This document shows positions 1 through 8,924 of a DNA stretch of 64,000 bases, piece after piece (the first letter of the stretch is position 1; every line of letters begins with the position of its first letter). Under the pieces are notes generated by a model that saw nothing but the letters and a program-made list of their open reading frames with translations, was not told the origin of the DNA and ran no database searches. This DNA is from a virus. A program made the position numbers and the translations under genes. The stretch lies in the IMG/VR virus record IMGVR_UViG_3300023180_000051, positions 1 to 64,000 of that record, one strand, 5' to 3'.

Positions 1-178
1 CTTGATATGTGCCAGGAGTTCTTACAGCATTAGAATAATCATGTGCGACATAATCACCATTCCAATCACTATAAGTCACAGTGCTCCAACCCTCAGTGCC
101 AGAAAACTGATTGACAGTTGTGCTAGCAGGTTGAGGAGACACAATAACATTATTGTAATCGTATCTTGTGTATGCCAT
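1..178 (-). CDS. Unidentified protein, N-terminal 59 residues only (runs off window)
   Basis: The ATG is at 178-176 and the frame stays open to base 1, giving a protein that begins MAYTRYDYNNVIVSPQP and is rich in Tyr, Thr, Ser and Asn. A perfect late promoter (GATAAATA, 198-205) lies 20 bases upstream and overlaps the gp16 stop codon, so this is a real, late-expressed gene. In T4 the gene after 16 is 17, the large terminase, but these residues show no Walker motif and do not resemble a terminase start; the composition fits a virion, fibre or peptidase-like late protein. The family is not recognised and the C-terminal part lies outside the window. Confidence 0.75.
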   Translation of the reverse strand, partial: MAYTRYDYNNVIVSPQPASTTVNQFSGTEGWSTVTYSDWNGDYVAHDYSNAVRTPGTYQ

Positions 179-197
179 CTAGATTACACCTCTGAGC

Positions 198-205
198 TAT
201 TTATC
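198..205 (-). promoter_or_regulatory. Late promoter GATAAATA overlapping the gp16 stop
   Basis: The plus strand reads TATTTATC, so the minus strand has GATAAATA, matching the T4-type late promoter NATAAATA. It overlaps the gp16 stop codon (201-203) and lies 20 bases before the start at 178. No clear inverted repeat surrounds it, unlike several other late promoters in the window. Confidence 0.8.
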
Positions 206-602
206 TCTTGTTGCCGTTCATCTGCTTCAGCATCTTCTGAAGTTCCGCAGTGCTACCGACAAACATAGCGTTGTTTGTGACCTTGGTTGGACCTTTCTTT
301 TCCTCGTCAAGATCCTTCATCTTCTTATGAAGATCCTGTAGTTTCTCAGTCATGTCTGCGACGTGCTTCATTGCCGCTACAGCGACCTCATACGCTCTCG
401 GGTGCCCTGACTCCTGAGCGACCTCTAAAGCGCCTCTGACCGCCTCCTGACCCTGATCTATGAGGCTGTATAGTTCGCCTCTGGTATATTCATAATCTTT
501 CTGGCGATCGTCATCAGTTTTCTCAACCTTTACTGGTGGTTTATCCACCACAGGTTCAGCACTGATATTGAGGATCTCCTCCATGTTTTCTTCTAGGCTC
601 AT
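201..602 (-). CDS. gp16: Terminase small subunit, gp16-like
   Basis: A 133-aa protein matching T4 gp16, the ring-forming small terminase subunit that regulates the gp17 packaging motor. Motifs seen in T4 gp16 recur in order: HPRAYEV (67-73; T4 has SPRHMEV), LHKKMKD (91-97; T4 LHKDMKD) and NNAMFVGSTAEL (110-121; T4 NATVFMGSPTEL). The middle is a predicted coiled coil. The start at 602 overlaps the gp15 stop by four bases (ATGA), which supports translational coupling. The protein is shorter than T4 gp16 (164 aa), as is usual in cyanophages. A second Met at residue 7 is possible, but the coupled start is preferred. Confidence 0.88.
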   Translation of the reverse strand: MSLEENMEEILNISAEPVVDKPPVKVEKTDDDRQKDYEYTRGELYSLIDQGQEAVRGALEVAQESGHPRAYEVAVAAMKHVADMTEKLQDLHKKMKDLDEEKKGPTKVTNNAMFVGSTAELQKMLKQMNGNKR

Positions 603-1399
603 AAGAATTCAATTCCTTCATTAAATCCAAAGTCATCATCAGCGGTCAATAGAAGATCGTCTAAACCATCAATGTTACCATCTTCATTGATATCTGTTGT
701 TGCTTTTGGCGTGTATGTTCTTGTAATAGTTCTACGATTGACATTATTATCACCAAGCGTTTCGTGAATGATTGCTTTCTTGATAACAGAAGCAGTGTTG
801 TATGGACCGTAGAGATAAGTTTTAGCAGTGAAGTTTAGAGTATATACAATGTATCTACGTTCTAAAAAACTATCATCCCAGTTATCTTCATGACTTATAC
901 TATTGAGAACTATAGCAACATCTTTTTTCTCATCCATATCTGGAATCATATTCAATGTTAATGAAAATGATGGTTGAAAATATGGAAGTATTTGTTCTGT
1001 AATTTGCAGTGCATCATCTTGAGACTTTGCAATTACACCTAGTTCAAAATTTATATTATAAGGAACAGGAACATATTGAGTTCGGACCTCATTACCATTA
1101 TCATCAATGATCGTTTTGTATTTTTGAATTGGTGATGTCTTACGGGCAGAATCGTAGTCAAGACCTGTCATCTCAAAATAGAGACGTGGCAATGTGATTG
1201 ATACTTTACGAAGATCTGGGTTCTCTTCCAATCGAACTAAAAACTTTTGCTTAGGTCCATAAGCAAGAGGAACTTTCTGTTGCTCAATAATAGAATCATC
1301 CGAAGGATCTTTTCTTCTGATCTCTACATTATTAAATAGAGTTCCAAAAGCAATGACAGTTCTTCGTATAGTTTCGTTATAAAAATGAGATCCTAACAT
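599..1399 (-). CDS. gp15: Proximal tail sheath stabilizer / tail completion protein, gp15-like
   Basis: A 266-aa protein in the T4 position between gp14 and gp16, starting MLGSHFYNETIRRTVIAFGTLFNNVEI, a typical T4-like gp15 N-terminus. In T4, gp15 forms the hexameric ring that closes the head-proximal end of tail tube and sheath and joins tail to head. The length is close to T4 gp15 (272 aa). The start overlaps the gp14 stop by one base (TAATG). Near the C-terminus, residues 236-247 (DINEDGNIDGLD) form a perfect dockerin/EF-hand-like calcium loop just before the DDFGFNE end; this is not a feature of T4 gp15. Confidence 0.92.
   Translation of the reverse strand: MLGSHFYNETIRRTVIAFGTLFNNVEIRRKDPSDDSIIEQQKVPLAYGPKQKFLVRLEENPDLRKVSITLPRLYFEMTGLDYDSARKTSPIQKYKTIIDDNGNEVRTQYVPVPYNINFELGVIAKSQDDALQITEQILPYFQPSFSLTLNMIPDMDEKKDVAIVLNSISHEDNWDDSFLERRYIVYTLNFTAKTYLYGPYNTASVIKKAIIHETLGDNNVNRRTITRTYTPKATTDINEDGNIDGLDDLLLTADDDFGFNEGIEFL
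659..694 (-). other. EF-hand/dockerin-like Ca-binding loop in gp15
   Basis: Residues 236-247 of gp15 read D-x-N-x-D-G-x-I-D-x-x-D, with oxygen ligands at loop positions 1, 3, 5, 7, 9 and 12, Gly at 6 and Ile at 8, followed by a short Leu-rich helix start (LLLT). This is the pattern of a single dockerin-type or EF-hand loop. Confidence 0.7.
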
Positions 1400-2340
1400 T
1401 AGAAGACATCAGTAAAGTTTCCATATTCGCCAAATGGATTCCTCTCTGTAAAGTCGAGAATGTCATCCGCTTCAACTTCTATGTATTTATTATCATCATA
1501 TTCACTATTGCTGTCATCAATATTGACAGTAGGACTTTGATCTCCTATAATGTATACACCATCACTGGTATAAGAAGATCCACTTTGTTTTAGTACAGCT
1601 TGTCCTTCTGCAAAGTCTCCAGTAATATTGATTAGTTTCAATGATCTAGTTGGTGCATCCCAGTCTGCTACCTTAGCAGTTATACCAGTTGGAGTATATG
1701 TTGTATTACCTAACAACTCACCAACAGTGTGATATTCTATAATATCATTTTGATAGTAGTTGCCAGTTCCACCTTCATCCAATACAAGAGTAATGGAGTA
1801 ATCTGTTTCTAGTGCGTCATCATCAATCTCAGGAATTCCAGTATTGAAATCATCGCTACCAACATCATAGATTTCACAAGTTAGAGTATAGAAATATACT
1901 TTACCTAACTGATAGAAAGGTTGTTCTCTTTCTACAAATTTTATTTCATATATATCTTCTGTTAGTGGGAAGTATATTAGATCACCTTCATTGGGTCTTG
2001 TCATAATTTCTAGATTTTTCAATCTAGGTGCTTCTTCATCCCATCGTCTTGCGGAGATAGTAATCCTGATTTCATCAGTAATCTTTAGACCAAACTTACT
2101 GATAAATTCTGAAGTATCTCCAAATCCTTCTACGTTTTGTAAGAACGCTTCTATAACTATTTTCTCATTGAACTCTGAGAAGATAATGTCACCAAGAACT
2201 CCATCTTGAGTTGTCTTTCTAGAGAGATAATAGACATCACTACCGAAGAGCTTGATCTGCTCATCTACTAAATCTTGAACTAGGTTTTGTTCCCCACTAT
2301 CATTTTTTAGATAGAGTGGAAAGTAATGACTGGTAGGCAT
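1399..2340 (-). CDS. gp14: Neck protein gp14
   Basis: A 313-aa protein directly after gp13, starting MPTSHYFPLYLKNDSGEQNLVQDLVDEQIKLFGSDVYY, which is the characteristic start of T4-like gp14. With gp13, gp14 forms the head-completion ring that seals the portal and docks the tail. T4 gp14 is 256 aa; the extra length here is in the C-terminal half (Asp/Glu-rich, roughly residues 160-300), which looks like an inserted beta-rich decoration. The gene starts one base after the gp13 stop and its own stop overlaps the gp15 start, so gp13-14-15-16 form a tightly coupled late unit. Confidence 0.9.
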   Translation of the reverse strand: MPTSHYFPLYLKNDSGEQNLVQDLVDEQIKLFGSDVYYLSRKTTQDGVLGDIIFSEFNEKIVIEAFLQNVEGFGDTSEFISKFGLKITDEIRITISARRWDEEAPRLKNLEIMTRPNEGDLIYFPLTEDIYEIKFVEREQPFYQLGKVYFYTLTCEIYDVGSDDFNTGIPEIDDDALETDYSITLVLDEGGTGNYYQNDIIEYHTVGELLGNTTYTPTGITAKVADWDAPTRSLKLINITGDFAEGQAVLKQSGSSYTSDGVYIIGDQSPTVNIDDSNSEYDDNKYIEVEADDILDFTERNPFGEYGNFTDVF

Positions 2341-2341
2341 C

Positions 2342-3142
2342 TTATCCGATCATGTCCATAGGTGGAATAGCATACTTGCTGAGGACTTCACTTTCTATTT
2401 GCATAATCTCTCCAACAGCATCTTCATACAACTGTCTTCCATTCATGGTAATACCACCAGGAAGTTGTACGTTATTAAACTTGATCATGTTTTGACCCCA
2501 CTGTCTTTTGATTAGAGCAGTAGCGTATCTCTTCAAGAACATATCATTATACATTTCGGTTGCGTCTGTAGGATCAACAAGACGATGTGCCTCAATCAAT
2601 AACCAAGTATCCTCTTTGAGGAATGCCTTATTGATATCAAGATATAAACGATCACGACGCATTGTGTATCTGAACTGCTGGAATGATCCATTGTTGAGGA
2701 CCATATCCAGTGTCTCTAGATACTGCTTGTTCATATAGTAGTTGAGGATATCTAGTGATCCAAACGCATACAGATCGTTCAGGAACAACTGATACTCAAC
2801 ACCAAAAAGGTTAGAACGGATTGAGTTGCTGACTAGACCAAATACTCTTGTAATGCCAACAACGTGATTAGGAATAGGAATATAATTTGTTGCCTCTTCC
2901 CAATTAGTAGTTCCAGATGTTGTAGTTAGTTCTCCATCAAATCTTGTTAGATCGTCAGCAGTAATTTTGTGTCTTAGGTAAGCACGCTCAGCACCATTGT
3001 AGCAGTTCTCTTGAAAAAACTGAATGGCATCATCAATCAGATCATCAACTTGATCATCATCAACGTTGATTTCTAATACTGGTGCGCCTAATTTTCTTAG
3101 GCAGTAATCAGTAAACTCTGCCCTAGATGCTGGTTGAGCCAT
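2342..3142 (-). CDS. gp13: Neck protein gp13
   Basis: A 266-aa protein whose N-terminus (LRKLGAP at 15-21, then INVDDDQVDDLIDDAIQFF at 25-43) is the signature of gp13 from T4-like cyanophages. It is a head-completion protein that binds the portal and recruits gp14. T4 gp13 is 309 aa. The gene has its own late promoter (3165-3172), 22 bases upstream, and opens the gp13-16 neck and packaging unit. A modest ribosome-binding sequence (TAGG, about 8 bases upstream of ATG) is visible. Confidence 0.92.
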   Translation of the reverse strand: MAQPASRAEFTDYCLRKLGAPVLEINVDDDQVDDLIDDAIQFFQENCYNGAERAYLRHKITADDLTRFDGELTTTSGTTNWEEATNYIPIPNHVVGITRVFGLVSNSIRSNLFGVEYQLFLNDLYAFGSLDILNYYMNKQYLETLDMVLNNGSFQQFRYTMRRDRLYLDINKAFLKEDTWLLIEAHRLVDPTDATEMYNDMFLKRYATALIKRQWGQNMIKFNNVQLPGGITMNGRQLYEDAVGEIMQIESEVLSKYAIPPMDMIG

Positions 3143-3152
3143 CCTTACAACC

Positions 3153-3166
3153 TACTTTATTAAGTA
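3153..3166 (-). promoter_or_regulatory. Short inverted repeat at the gp13 late start site
   Basis: Arms TACTT (3153-3157) and AAGTA (3162-3166) with a 4-base loop. The upstream arm overlaps the end of the late promoter and the downstream arm abuts the GG of the likely ribosome-binding site. The arms are only 5 bp, so the feature matters mainly as part of the recurring geometry. Confidence 0.35.
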
Positions 3167-3172
3167 TTTATC
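3165..3172 (-). promoter_or_regulatory. Late promoter GATAAATA for gp13-16
   Basis: GATAAATA on the minus strand in the 28-base gap between the 177-aa gene and gp13, followed by CTT. The start of transcription is expected about 6 bases downstream, near 3159. Confidence 0.85.
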
Positions 3173-3704
3173 AAAAGAAGGTAGAGAAGGAATATGCTCC
3201 TCCGCCAACTGGAGCAACCGTATAGTCAGCAATCCATTCGGCAGTATCAACTTCTACATATCTTCTATTACTTCGTCTTCCACTAGCACCACCAGTCTGA
3301 ATAATACCAACCTCAACGTTAGCTCCAGATAGTGCTGCTAGAATATTGGCATTCCAGGTAAATGATATGGTTTGACCTGTGGTAGATGATACCGTAATAT
3401 TATTACTAGATGTTCCTGTAGAACTTCCAGACTCATAGACAACTAACTGAACTGTTGGATTATTTCCACCGCTAGCATTTTTCTTTACAACTGCCCTAAA
3501 GGTTTGTAAGTTTGCTCCACTAGTTAGAGTGTCTGTTGGTGATGGAAAAGAAAGAATTATTTCAGTTGCTCCACTAGTATCAGCAGTAGCAAACGTTCCA
3601 TCAGCATTAGCAACACCTTCATCCAAATTTGCAATTACAGCGTCATTGTTAAATCCTACAGGAGTTCCTATTACTGCATCAGGTAATAAAGTTTCAGTTG
3701 CCAT
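3171..3704 (-). CDS. Probable virion structural protein, 177 aa
   Basis: A 177-aa Ser/Thr/Asn-rich beta-type protein starting MATETLLPDAVIGTPVGFNNDAV. The middle (about 40-165) reads like a single jelly-roll or beta-sandwich domain, with alternating hydrophobic strands and the ending VEVDTAEWIADYTVAP. It lies between the fibre-like 570-aa gene and the neck genes, suggesting a capsid, neck or tail decoration protein. There is no signal peptide or membrane segment. Its stop overlaps the gp13 late promoter. I do not recognise the family with confidence. Confidence 0.8.
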   Translation of the reverse strand: MATETLLPDAVIGTPVGFNNDAVIANLDEGVANADGTFATADTSGATEIILSFPSPTDTLTSGANLQTFRAVVKKNASGGNNPTVQLVVYESGSSTGTSSNNITVSSTTGQTISFTWNANILAALSGANVEVGIIQTGGASGRRSNRRYVEVDTAEWIADYTVAPVGGGAYSFSTFF

Positions 3705-3706
3705 AA

Positions 3707-3847
3707 TTATTCAGTGGGTTGTTGTGATTCGCTGTCGTCTAATAAATTTTTATTTTCTTCTAGTTTTTTCATAGACTCTAGTTGACTAGCATCTAGAGAA
3801 CTTCTGTGGTCTTTATTTCTTTGTGCTAATTTTTTACTAAATGTCAT
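3707..3847 (-). CDS. Small charged helical protein, 46 aa
   Basis: ATG at 3847-3845, stop TAA at 3707-3709. The protein starts MTFSKKLAQRNKDHRSSLDA; most of it is charged, predicted helix, with an acidic Gln-rich tail. It fits exactly between its neighbours, with a 5-base gap after the 570-aa gene and a 2-base gap before the 177-aa gene, which supports a real gene rather than spacer. There is no strong Shine-Dalgarno, so translation may be coupled to the gene upstream. Function unknown; a small virion or assembly accessory protein is possible. Confidence 0.65.
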   Translation of the reverse strand: MTFSKKLAQRNKDHRSSLDASQLESMKKLEENKNLLDDSESQQPTE

Positions 3848-3852
3848 GATTA

Positions 3853-5565
3853 TTAACTGGGTACTAAACGTAATGCGACTGTAACTCTTGTAACAGTTGT
3901 AGCAGAGTCAACTTCAAATTCTATCACATCTCTTGCGGATAGTGTAGTTGTCCATGAAGATAATGTGAGATCTTCTGCTTTCTGTGCTGAAGATAATGTT
4001 GGAAGTTCCGTTCCAGCAATAGAAGATGTTGTTGGGAATCCTGTGAAAGTAGAACGGTTTACATCAACTACAATACTTCCAGATTGATCTGCAATAATCG
4101 TCCAACCAGTTACTGTATAATCTCCATCAATAACAATTACTCCTTTCTTTCCAGTAGTAATTGCAGAACCACCACCATCAATTACAAAGTTGAGAGTTCT
4201 GGTATTTGAAACAAATGAAGCATTTTGAGATCCGTCAAACTGGAGAATGTCATTTGCAGCACCCCCTGCAGCAGGGAGAGTGATAATATAATCATTAGTT
4301 ACATTTGCTGGTGCTTGTATAAGAACTGTATTAGTTCTGTCGTCATCTTGTAATGATATTCCTTGACCTATAGCAACACCATCGGGAGAAATCTGAAAAA
4401 CACTAGTGCCCTGATATGTACAACTAAGTAATCTTGAATCTGCTCCGACACTTACGTTGCTTGTGCTACCTCCAGAATCATTTGTGCATTGTATAGTAAA
4501 TCCAGTATAATTAACGCTAGCGACTGGCCAGTTTGCAACTACACTAGATCCATTGCTTGTAGAATAAAAAGATCTTGAAACAATGCCAAGATTTCCTGCA
4601 TCTTTATTAGAAAGATAAACACTAAAACTTGAAGTTGGTCCAATAGATCCAGATGTAGTGCCATCTTCATCTGGATCTTCTATCTGGGAAATTATTGTCG
4701 TGTATCCATATCCCTGCTGCACTCCTGATGGCGGACCAGCATCATAAGCACCAAGCCAATCAATTGACGCCATGAAATCATCTGCTGCTGGACTAAGTGA
4801 TTCTCTTATTAAGTTTGTAATTGGACCTCTGTTTGCTCCTGATTCGCTAATTTTAATAGCAACTGGGGTAAACACAGTGCCTTCAACAAAGAGATTTCCA
4901 CTAGCATCAGTTTTATTACCAATATTCAAACGTGTATTAGTAGCATCAAAGTTGATATCCGTGTCTGATGTAAAGTTTCCAGCACCGTCACTGAACTGAA
5001 TATCACCAGATCCACCAGCAGCAGATTGAGTTGTTCCAGAAGCATTTGCCCAAACTAGAGTAGCATCAGTTGCTGTTGGTGTTGGAGAAGAAGCAATCTG
5101 CAATATGTCTCCAGCTGAACCAATTGTTGCTGGTAATGTATAAGTTCGAACTGCTCCAATAGAAGCAGGAGCTTGAAAAGCAAGATAGTTTGTGCCATCT
5201 CCAAGTCTTAGATCTCCTTGACTATCAATAAGAAGATTGCTGCCGTCTGTAGTAATTCCAGTAGCACCAGCAAATGATCCAGAACTATTATATTGTATTT
5301 GTGTATCAGATCCTGCAGCAGATGCTCCTGGTGCATCTACCCAAGATAAAACTCCAGTTCCATTAGTTTGTAAATATTGATTTGCTGTACCATCATCTGC
5401 TGGCAAAGTCAGAGTATAATTTGCTGCTAATGAATCTGGTGCTTTTAAAGAAACAGTATTTGTTCCATTTGTAGAACCCTCATAAAAAATTAGAGATGCT
5501 CCGTCTGCTGCTACTCCACTTATAATTTCTGGATTTATTAATATCTGTCCTCTAGTTAGTGCCAT
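3853..5565 (-). CDS. Tail-fibre-like structural protein, 570 aa
   Basis: I place the start at ATG 5565-5563 (MALTRGQILINPEII), not at an ATG 21 bases upstream, because it gives a one-base TAATG overlap with the previous gene and is preceded by a good GGAGG eight bases upstream. The protein contains repeated fibre-like segments with LTLPADDGTANQYLQTNG (near residue 50) and related TLPA...GDILQ copies near 145 and 430. The last ~115 residues (from about 455, TLNFVIDGGGSAITTGKKG, ending VTRVTVALRLVPS) are a C-terminal module common in phage fibres. The role is probably an outer tail or capsid fibre; the receptor is unknown. Confidence 0.82.
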   Translation of the reverse strand: MALTRGQILINPEIISGVAADGASLIFYEGSTNGTNTVSLKAPDSLAANYTLTLPADDGTANQYLQTNGTGVLSWVDAPGASAAGSDTQIQYNSSGSFAGATGITTDGSNLLIDSQGDLRLGDGTNYLAFQAPASIGAVRTYTLPATIGSAGDILQIASSPTPTATDATLVWANASGTTQSAAGGSGDIQFSDGAGNFTSDTDINFDATNTRLNIGNKTDASGNLFVEGTVFTPVAIKISESGANRGPITNLIRESLSPAADDFMASIDWLGAYDAGPPSGVQQGYGYTTIISQIEDPDEDGTTSGSIGPTSSFSVYLSNKDAGNLGIVSRSFYSTSNGSSVVANWPVASVNYTGFTIQCTNDSGGSTSNVSVGADSRLLSCTYQGTSVFQISPDGVAIGQGISLQDDDRTNTVLIQAPANVTNDYIITLPAAGGAANDILQFDGSQNASFVSNTRTLNFVIDGGGSAITTGKKGVIVIDGDYTVTGWTIIADQSGSIVVDVNRSTFTGFPTTSSIAGTELPTLSSAQKAEDLTLSSWTTTLSARDVIEFEVDSATTVTRVTVALRLVPS

Positions 5566-8456
5566 TATGCTTGTGCCTCCGTCCAACGAAGAATGATATC
5601 AACAGTTGCTGACTGGGAATTGTTATTAGCAATGGTAAATACAATTACTTCTGGTCCATCTGGATAAGTAGAGTCTCCACCAATGATAGAGTTTTGAACT
5701 TCTTTGATAGCAGACAAATCATATGTAGCAGTTCCAGAAGCAGAAAGATATCTAAATAAAATCTCTCCATCTTCTGGTGCTGTTGTTGTTCCAGCAAGAG
5801 TTCCACCTGAAGTAGCATATTGTGCAAATGATGGTTGGAAAGCAGTTACAGTTCTAACAGTAGTGGTATTAGCATTCTGCCAAGTTGCTGCTCCAACGTT
5901 ACTTGGATTCAAGATAGCGGCAATCTCAAGGTTTCTGCTTGAGTTGTTATTCAATTCTAAACTTTGTAGCTTGATCTGTGATCTATTAATAATTTCTCTT
6001 TCTCCAAGAAGACCAGGAATTGTATCTGAAACTGATGGAGCAGGACGGAACAACAATAGATTTTGAATACCATTACCAGCAATAGTTACGTTTGTTACTG
6101 ACAAACTAAACAGATAACCAGTATCTTCTTGGAATTCTCCATCCATAATTACAGCAGAACCCCAGTGTGAAATTGTTGGAGCACATGTTGTATTCAATAG
6201 AATTGCACTTGAACCTGCTGGGTGATTATATGCTGTGGTTGCTCCACTAAATGATCTAGATGCTCCAGCGAGGAATTGTGTATAAGAATCTGCTCTAGTA
6301 GTTCCAGTCAATACATTTCCAGATTTGCCAGTATAACTAATAATTTCATGTCTAATAGTTCCAGATTGATTACTTGTAACCATAACATGTTCTGGATATG
6401 TTGCTGATGCTTCTGGGAATCTGGAAGCATCTGCCAATGTAATGTCTCCAGTAGTTCCTGATGCTGATGCTAATTTATCTAAAGCTGAATAATTTACAAC
6501 TTCATATCTTGCTGGCAAGTTTCCAGATCTCATATAAGCTTCTGCGTTGAAGTTACTGTTTGATATTCTATGAACAGTAACAAAGTTTCCTTCTGGACCT
6601 CTCAGCATGAAGTCAATAAATCCAGCACCATACCATGAATACTGAATGGCAACCATCTGCATCTTGGATAGATCTATATTATATCCAGATGCTCCTTTTC
6701 CATCAATTTTATCGTAGTTGAATTTACTTTGTGGAACGCGAAGTTCCCTAATAATCGTCGGTTTTGAATTAGTTACAGTAGCACCTCTATTTTCTGGAGA
6801 TACTGAAATAGAAGTATCACTAGTAATAGTAGTTACCAGATATCTTTGACCTTTGATTAGAATATTATCACCAACTTTTAATTGTTCTGTGAATCTTGTA
6901 TTTGTTCCTGTAACTGCCTGTGATCCATTTGTAATAGAGCAGACACCAGTAAGTTGGAATGTAGAAGAACGACGAACTACATTCAGTTCTTGTCCATCAA
7001 ATTCCCAAAAAACTCCGTTAGTATCGTCAAACAATCCACAACGAATAGATGATCCAGACCATTTCGTAATAGCAATTCTTGGTTGGTTATCAAGAACGGC
7101 AGCGGCATCGGTTGGCGCTGATGCTCCTTCATCTACTCTAAATGTTTTATCATCTACAATAGTTTTTACAATATATGTTCCGTTGTAATTTGTCGAAGAG
7201 ATACCATATAATTCAATAGTAGCACCTGCTTGTAATCCATGAGATAATTGAGTTTCAATCGTGATTTCATTTGTGCCAGAACTCCACGATGCTGACTGTA
7301 AATCAAAGATTGGATTGAACAGTGCTCCAGTGGAATACAAAATTCCCTTACCAGATTGATAACGGAAGTATCTTTTTGATTGTCTCTTTGCTTCTAATCC
7401 ATGAATAGGTAAGTATGGACCTACGAGAACACCACCATCAAATGGTCTATGAATAAAGAAACTATCATTGATTGCTATTAGACTAACATTAGTCGTTGTA
7501 ATAGAACCACTAGTTACGGTCTGACCAGCATCATAAACAATAGTATCTCCATCTGTTACTTCCGTAACAAAGAATCTACCTTCATGTGATTGAGTTCCTG
7601 CGGTGGTATCAACAACAAGAATAGGCGAACCTGGAACTAGACCATGTGGACTATTGAATGTAACGGTTACATTACCACCAGCACCATCACCAGTCATTGT
7701 ATTAATATCCATAGGAGAACCAACATAAGTTCCTCCTTCTTTTACTACTACCGTTGGGTTGTATATACTTCCAGTAGCAATACTTCCTTTGACTAGAACA
7801 TCAAAAGTAGATAATGTAGGAGAGTTATTTGCGTTAACAACAAACAAACCATTCGCCAAATCACTATCAGTGCCAGTAATTGAAACTGGTGTTCCCACAT
7901 CAGGAGCAGTTCCAGTAGTAACTGTTACTCTCACTGTTGAAAAGGTAGCAGCTCCTAAAGACTCTATTTCAGATGCTACTAGTGCTGGTCCAGGAAATTC
8001 AAAGAACGAAGGGATATTTCTATTCAGTCCAACCGACTGCCATTTAGTTGCTTGTAATCCATATTCAAAGTCAGCGTCAATTAGTGACTGTGGATTAGCA
8101 ACACGTATTCTTTCAATTGCGTCTGTGCCAAAATCGAAAGGACGAACCTTTAGTCCCTGAGCATTATCTTCAACGTAGATGAGCAACTCATCCGTATCAC
8201 TCATCGATGTTGTATCAAAATCTAATGTGAAGACACAATGACCATCAATAGAATATGGGAAGTCTGGGTCAGTTCCTAGCTCTGGGTGTGTATGAGACTT
8301 AGTTCCTCCTTTCCCAGCAACTCCAACCGAATATATTACAGTATCTGCAGTTACATTAATAATCAATAGAAGATCATTTAGATCTCTATGACCAGGAATT
8401 TTTACGGTCTTCGCACTAGCATCAAATAAGTATTGTTTTTCTTGTCTTTTTGCCAT
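5565..8456 (-). CDS. Virion structural protein, 963 aa
   Basis: A large beta-rich protein. The segment around residues 115-145 (IRVANPQSLIDADFEYGL then QATKW) is the hallmark of a structural protein common in marine T4-like phages. It carries repeated VTVTFNSPHGL- and VSLIA-type beta modules and one copy of the DEIIxY module (near 6,345), also found in the gp7-like and 4,038-aa proteins. It starts 3 bases after the 153-aa gene. Probably a baseplate-associated or fibre protein; the role is inferred from context only. Confidence 0.85.
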   Translation of the reverse strand: MAKRQEKQYLFDASAKTVKIPGHRDLNDLLLIINVTADTVIYSVGVAGKGGTKSHTHPELGTDPDFPYSIDGHCVFTLDFDTTSMSDTDELLIYVEDNAQGLKVRPFDFGTDAIERIRVANPQSLIDADFEYGLQATKWQSVGLNRNIPSFFEFPGPALVASEIESLGAATFSTVRVTVTTGTAPDVGTPVSITGTDSDLANGLFVVNANNSPTLSTFDVLVKGSIATGSIYNPTVVVKEGGTYVGSPMDINTMTGDGAGGNVTVTFNSPHGLVPGSPILVVDTTAGTQSHEGRFFVTEVTDGDTIVYDAGQTVTSGSITTTNVSLIAINDSFFIHRPFDGGVLVGPYLPIHGLEAKRQSKRYFRYQSGKGILYSTGALFNPIFDLQSASWSSGTNEITIETQLSHGLQAGATIELYGISSTNYNGTYIVKTIVDDKTFRVDEGASAPTDAAAVLDNQPRIAITKWSGSSIRCGLFDDTNGVFWEFDGQELNVVRRSSTFQLTGVCSITNGSQAVTGTNTRFTEQLKVGDNILIKGQRYLVTTITSDTSISVSPENRGATVTNSKPTIIRELRVPQSKFNYDKIDGKGASGYNIDLSKMQMVAIQYSWYGAGFIDFMLRGPEGNFVTVHRISNSNFNAEAYMRSGNLPARYEVVNYSALDKLASASGTTGDITLADASRFPEASATYPEHVMVTSNQSGTIRHEIISYTGKSGNVLTGTTRADSYTQFLAGASRSFSGATTAYNHPAGSSAILLNTTCAPTISHWGSAVIMDGEFQEDTGYLFSLSVTNVTIAGNGIQNLLLFRPAPSVSDTIPGLLGEREIINRSQIKLQSLELNNNSSRNLEIAAILNPSNVGAATWQNANTTTVRTVTAFQPSFAQYATSGGTLAGTTTAPEDGEILFRYLSASGTATYDLSAIKEVQNSIIGGDSTYPDGPEVIVFTIANNNSQSATVDIILRWTEAQA

Positions 8457-8459
8457 GAT

Positions 8460-8921
8460 CTATACTCCAAATACTATGCTATTTACGATTGATTGTTCTT
8501 GTGTAACATAAGCATCTAATTCAGTAGTAGAAGTTGTCAACCCAAAAACTACACCAAAAAAGTCTTGACCTGCTTTTGGCGCTTCTACAAAATTAATTAC
8601 AATAGGATCTGTCGTCAAATCCGTTCCACCAGAAATATAAAATCCACTTGATTGAGTTGGATCTGGTTGTTGAATCACACCACCAACTGATATCATTACT
8701 CTCGCTGCTGTTGTTATTTCACTATTTATGAACTTGTTCGTATTGCTAGTAAGAGTAAATGCTGTTGTAGTTCCATTAAAAGAAGACGCAATATTATCGA
8801 TAATTTTATACTCAGTGTTTAGTGGAACTATTTGCCATGCTGCACCATTGTATTTCCAAGTTTTTGTTCCAATAGTAACAGTATCATTCAAACTTGGTGA
8901 TGCTGGAAAATCTAATGCCAT
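8460..8921 (-). CDS. Short fibre/structural protein, 153 aa
   Basis: Starts MALDFPASPSLNDTVTIGTKTWKYNGAAW, an N-terminal motif (FPxxPxxNxxxxxGxxxWxxNGxAW) seen on many phage fibre proteins. The rest (about 45-150) is a beta domain with SVGGVIQQPD and a hydrophobic-strand pattern like small fibre head domains. It lies tightly between the 65-aa and 963-aa genes. Likely a short fibre or a cap for a neighbouring fibre. Confidence 0.8.
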   Translation of the reverse strand: MALDFPASPSLNDTVTIGTKTWKYNGAAWQIVPLNTEYKIIDNIASSFNGTTTAFTLTSNTNKFINSEITTAARVMISVGGVIQQPDPTQSSGFYISGGTDLTTDPIVINFVEAPKAGQDFFGVVFGLTTSTTELDAYVTQEQSIVNSIVFGV

Positions 8922-8924
8922 TTT

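Noticed and set aside
5566-5586. Earlier start (MDGGTSI) for the 570-aa protein
   Set aside because: The later ATG has a one-base overlap with the previous stop and a strong GGAGG at proper spacing; the extra seven residues come from the ribosome-binding region itself.
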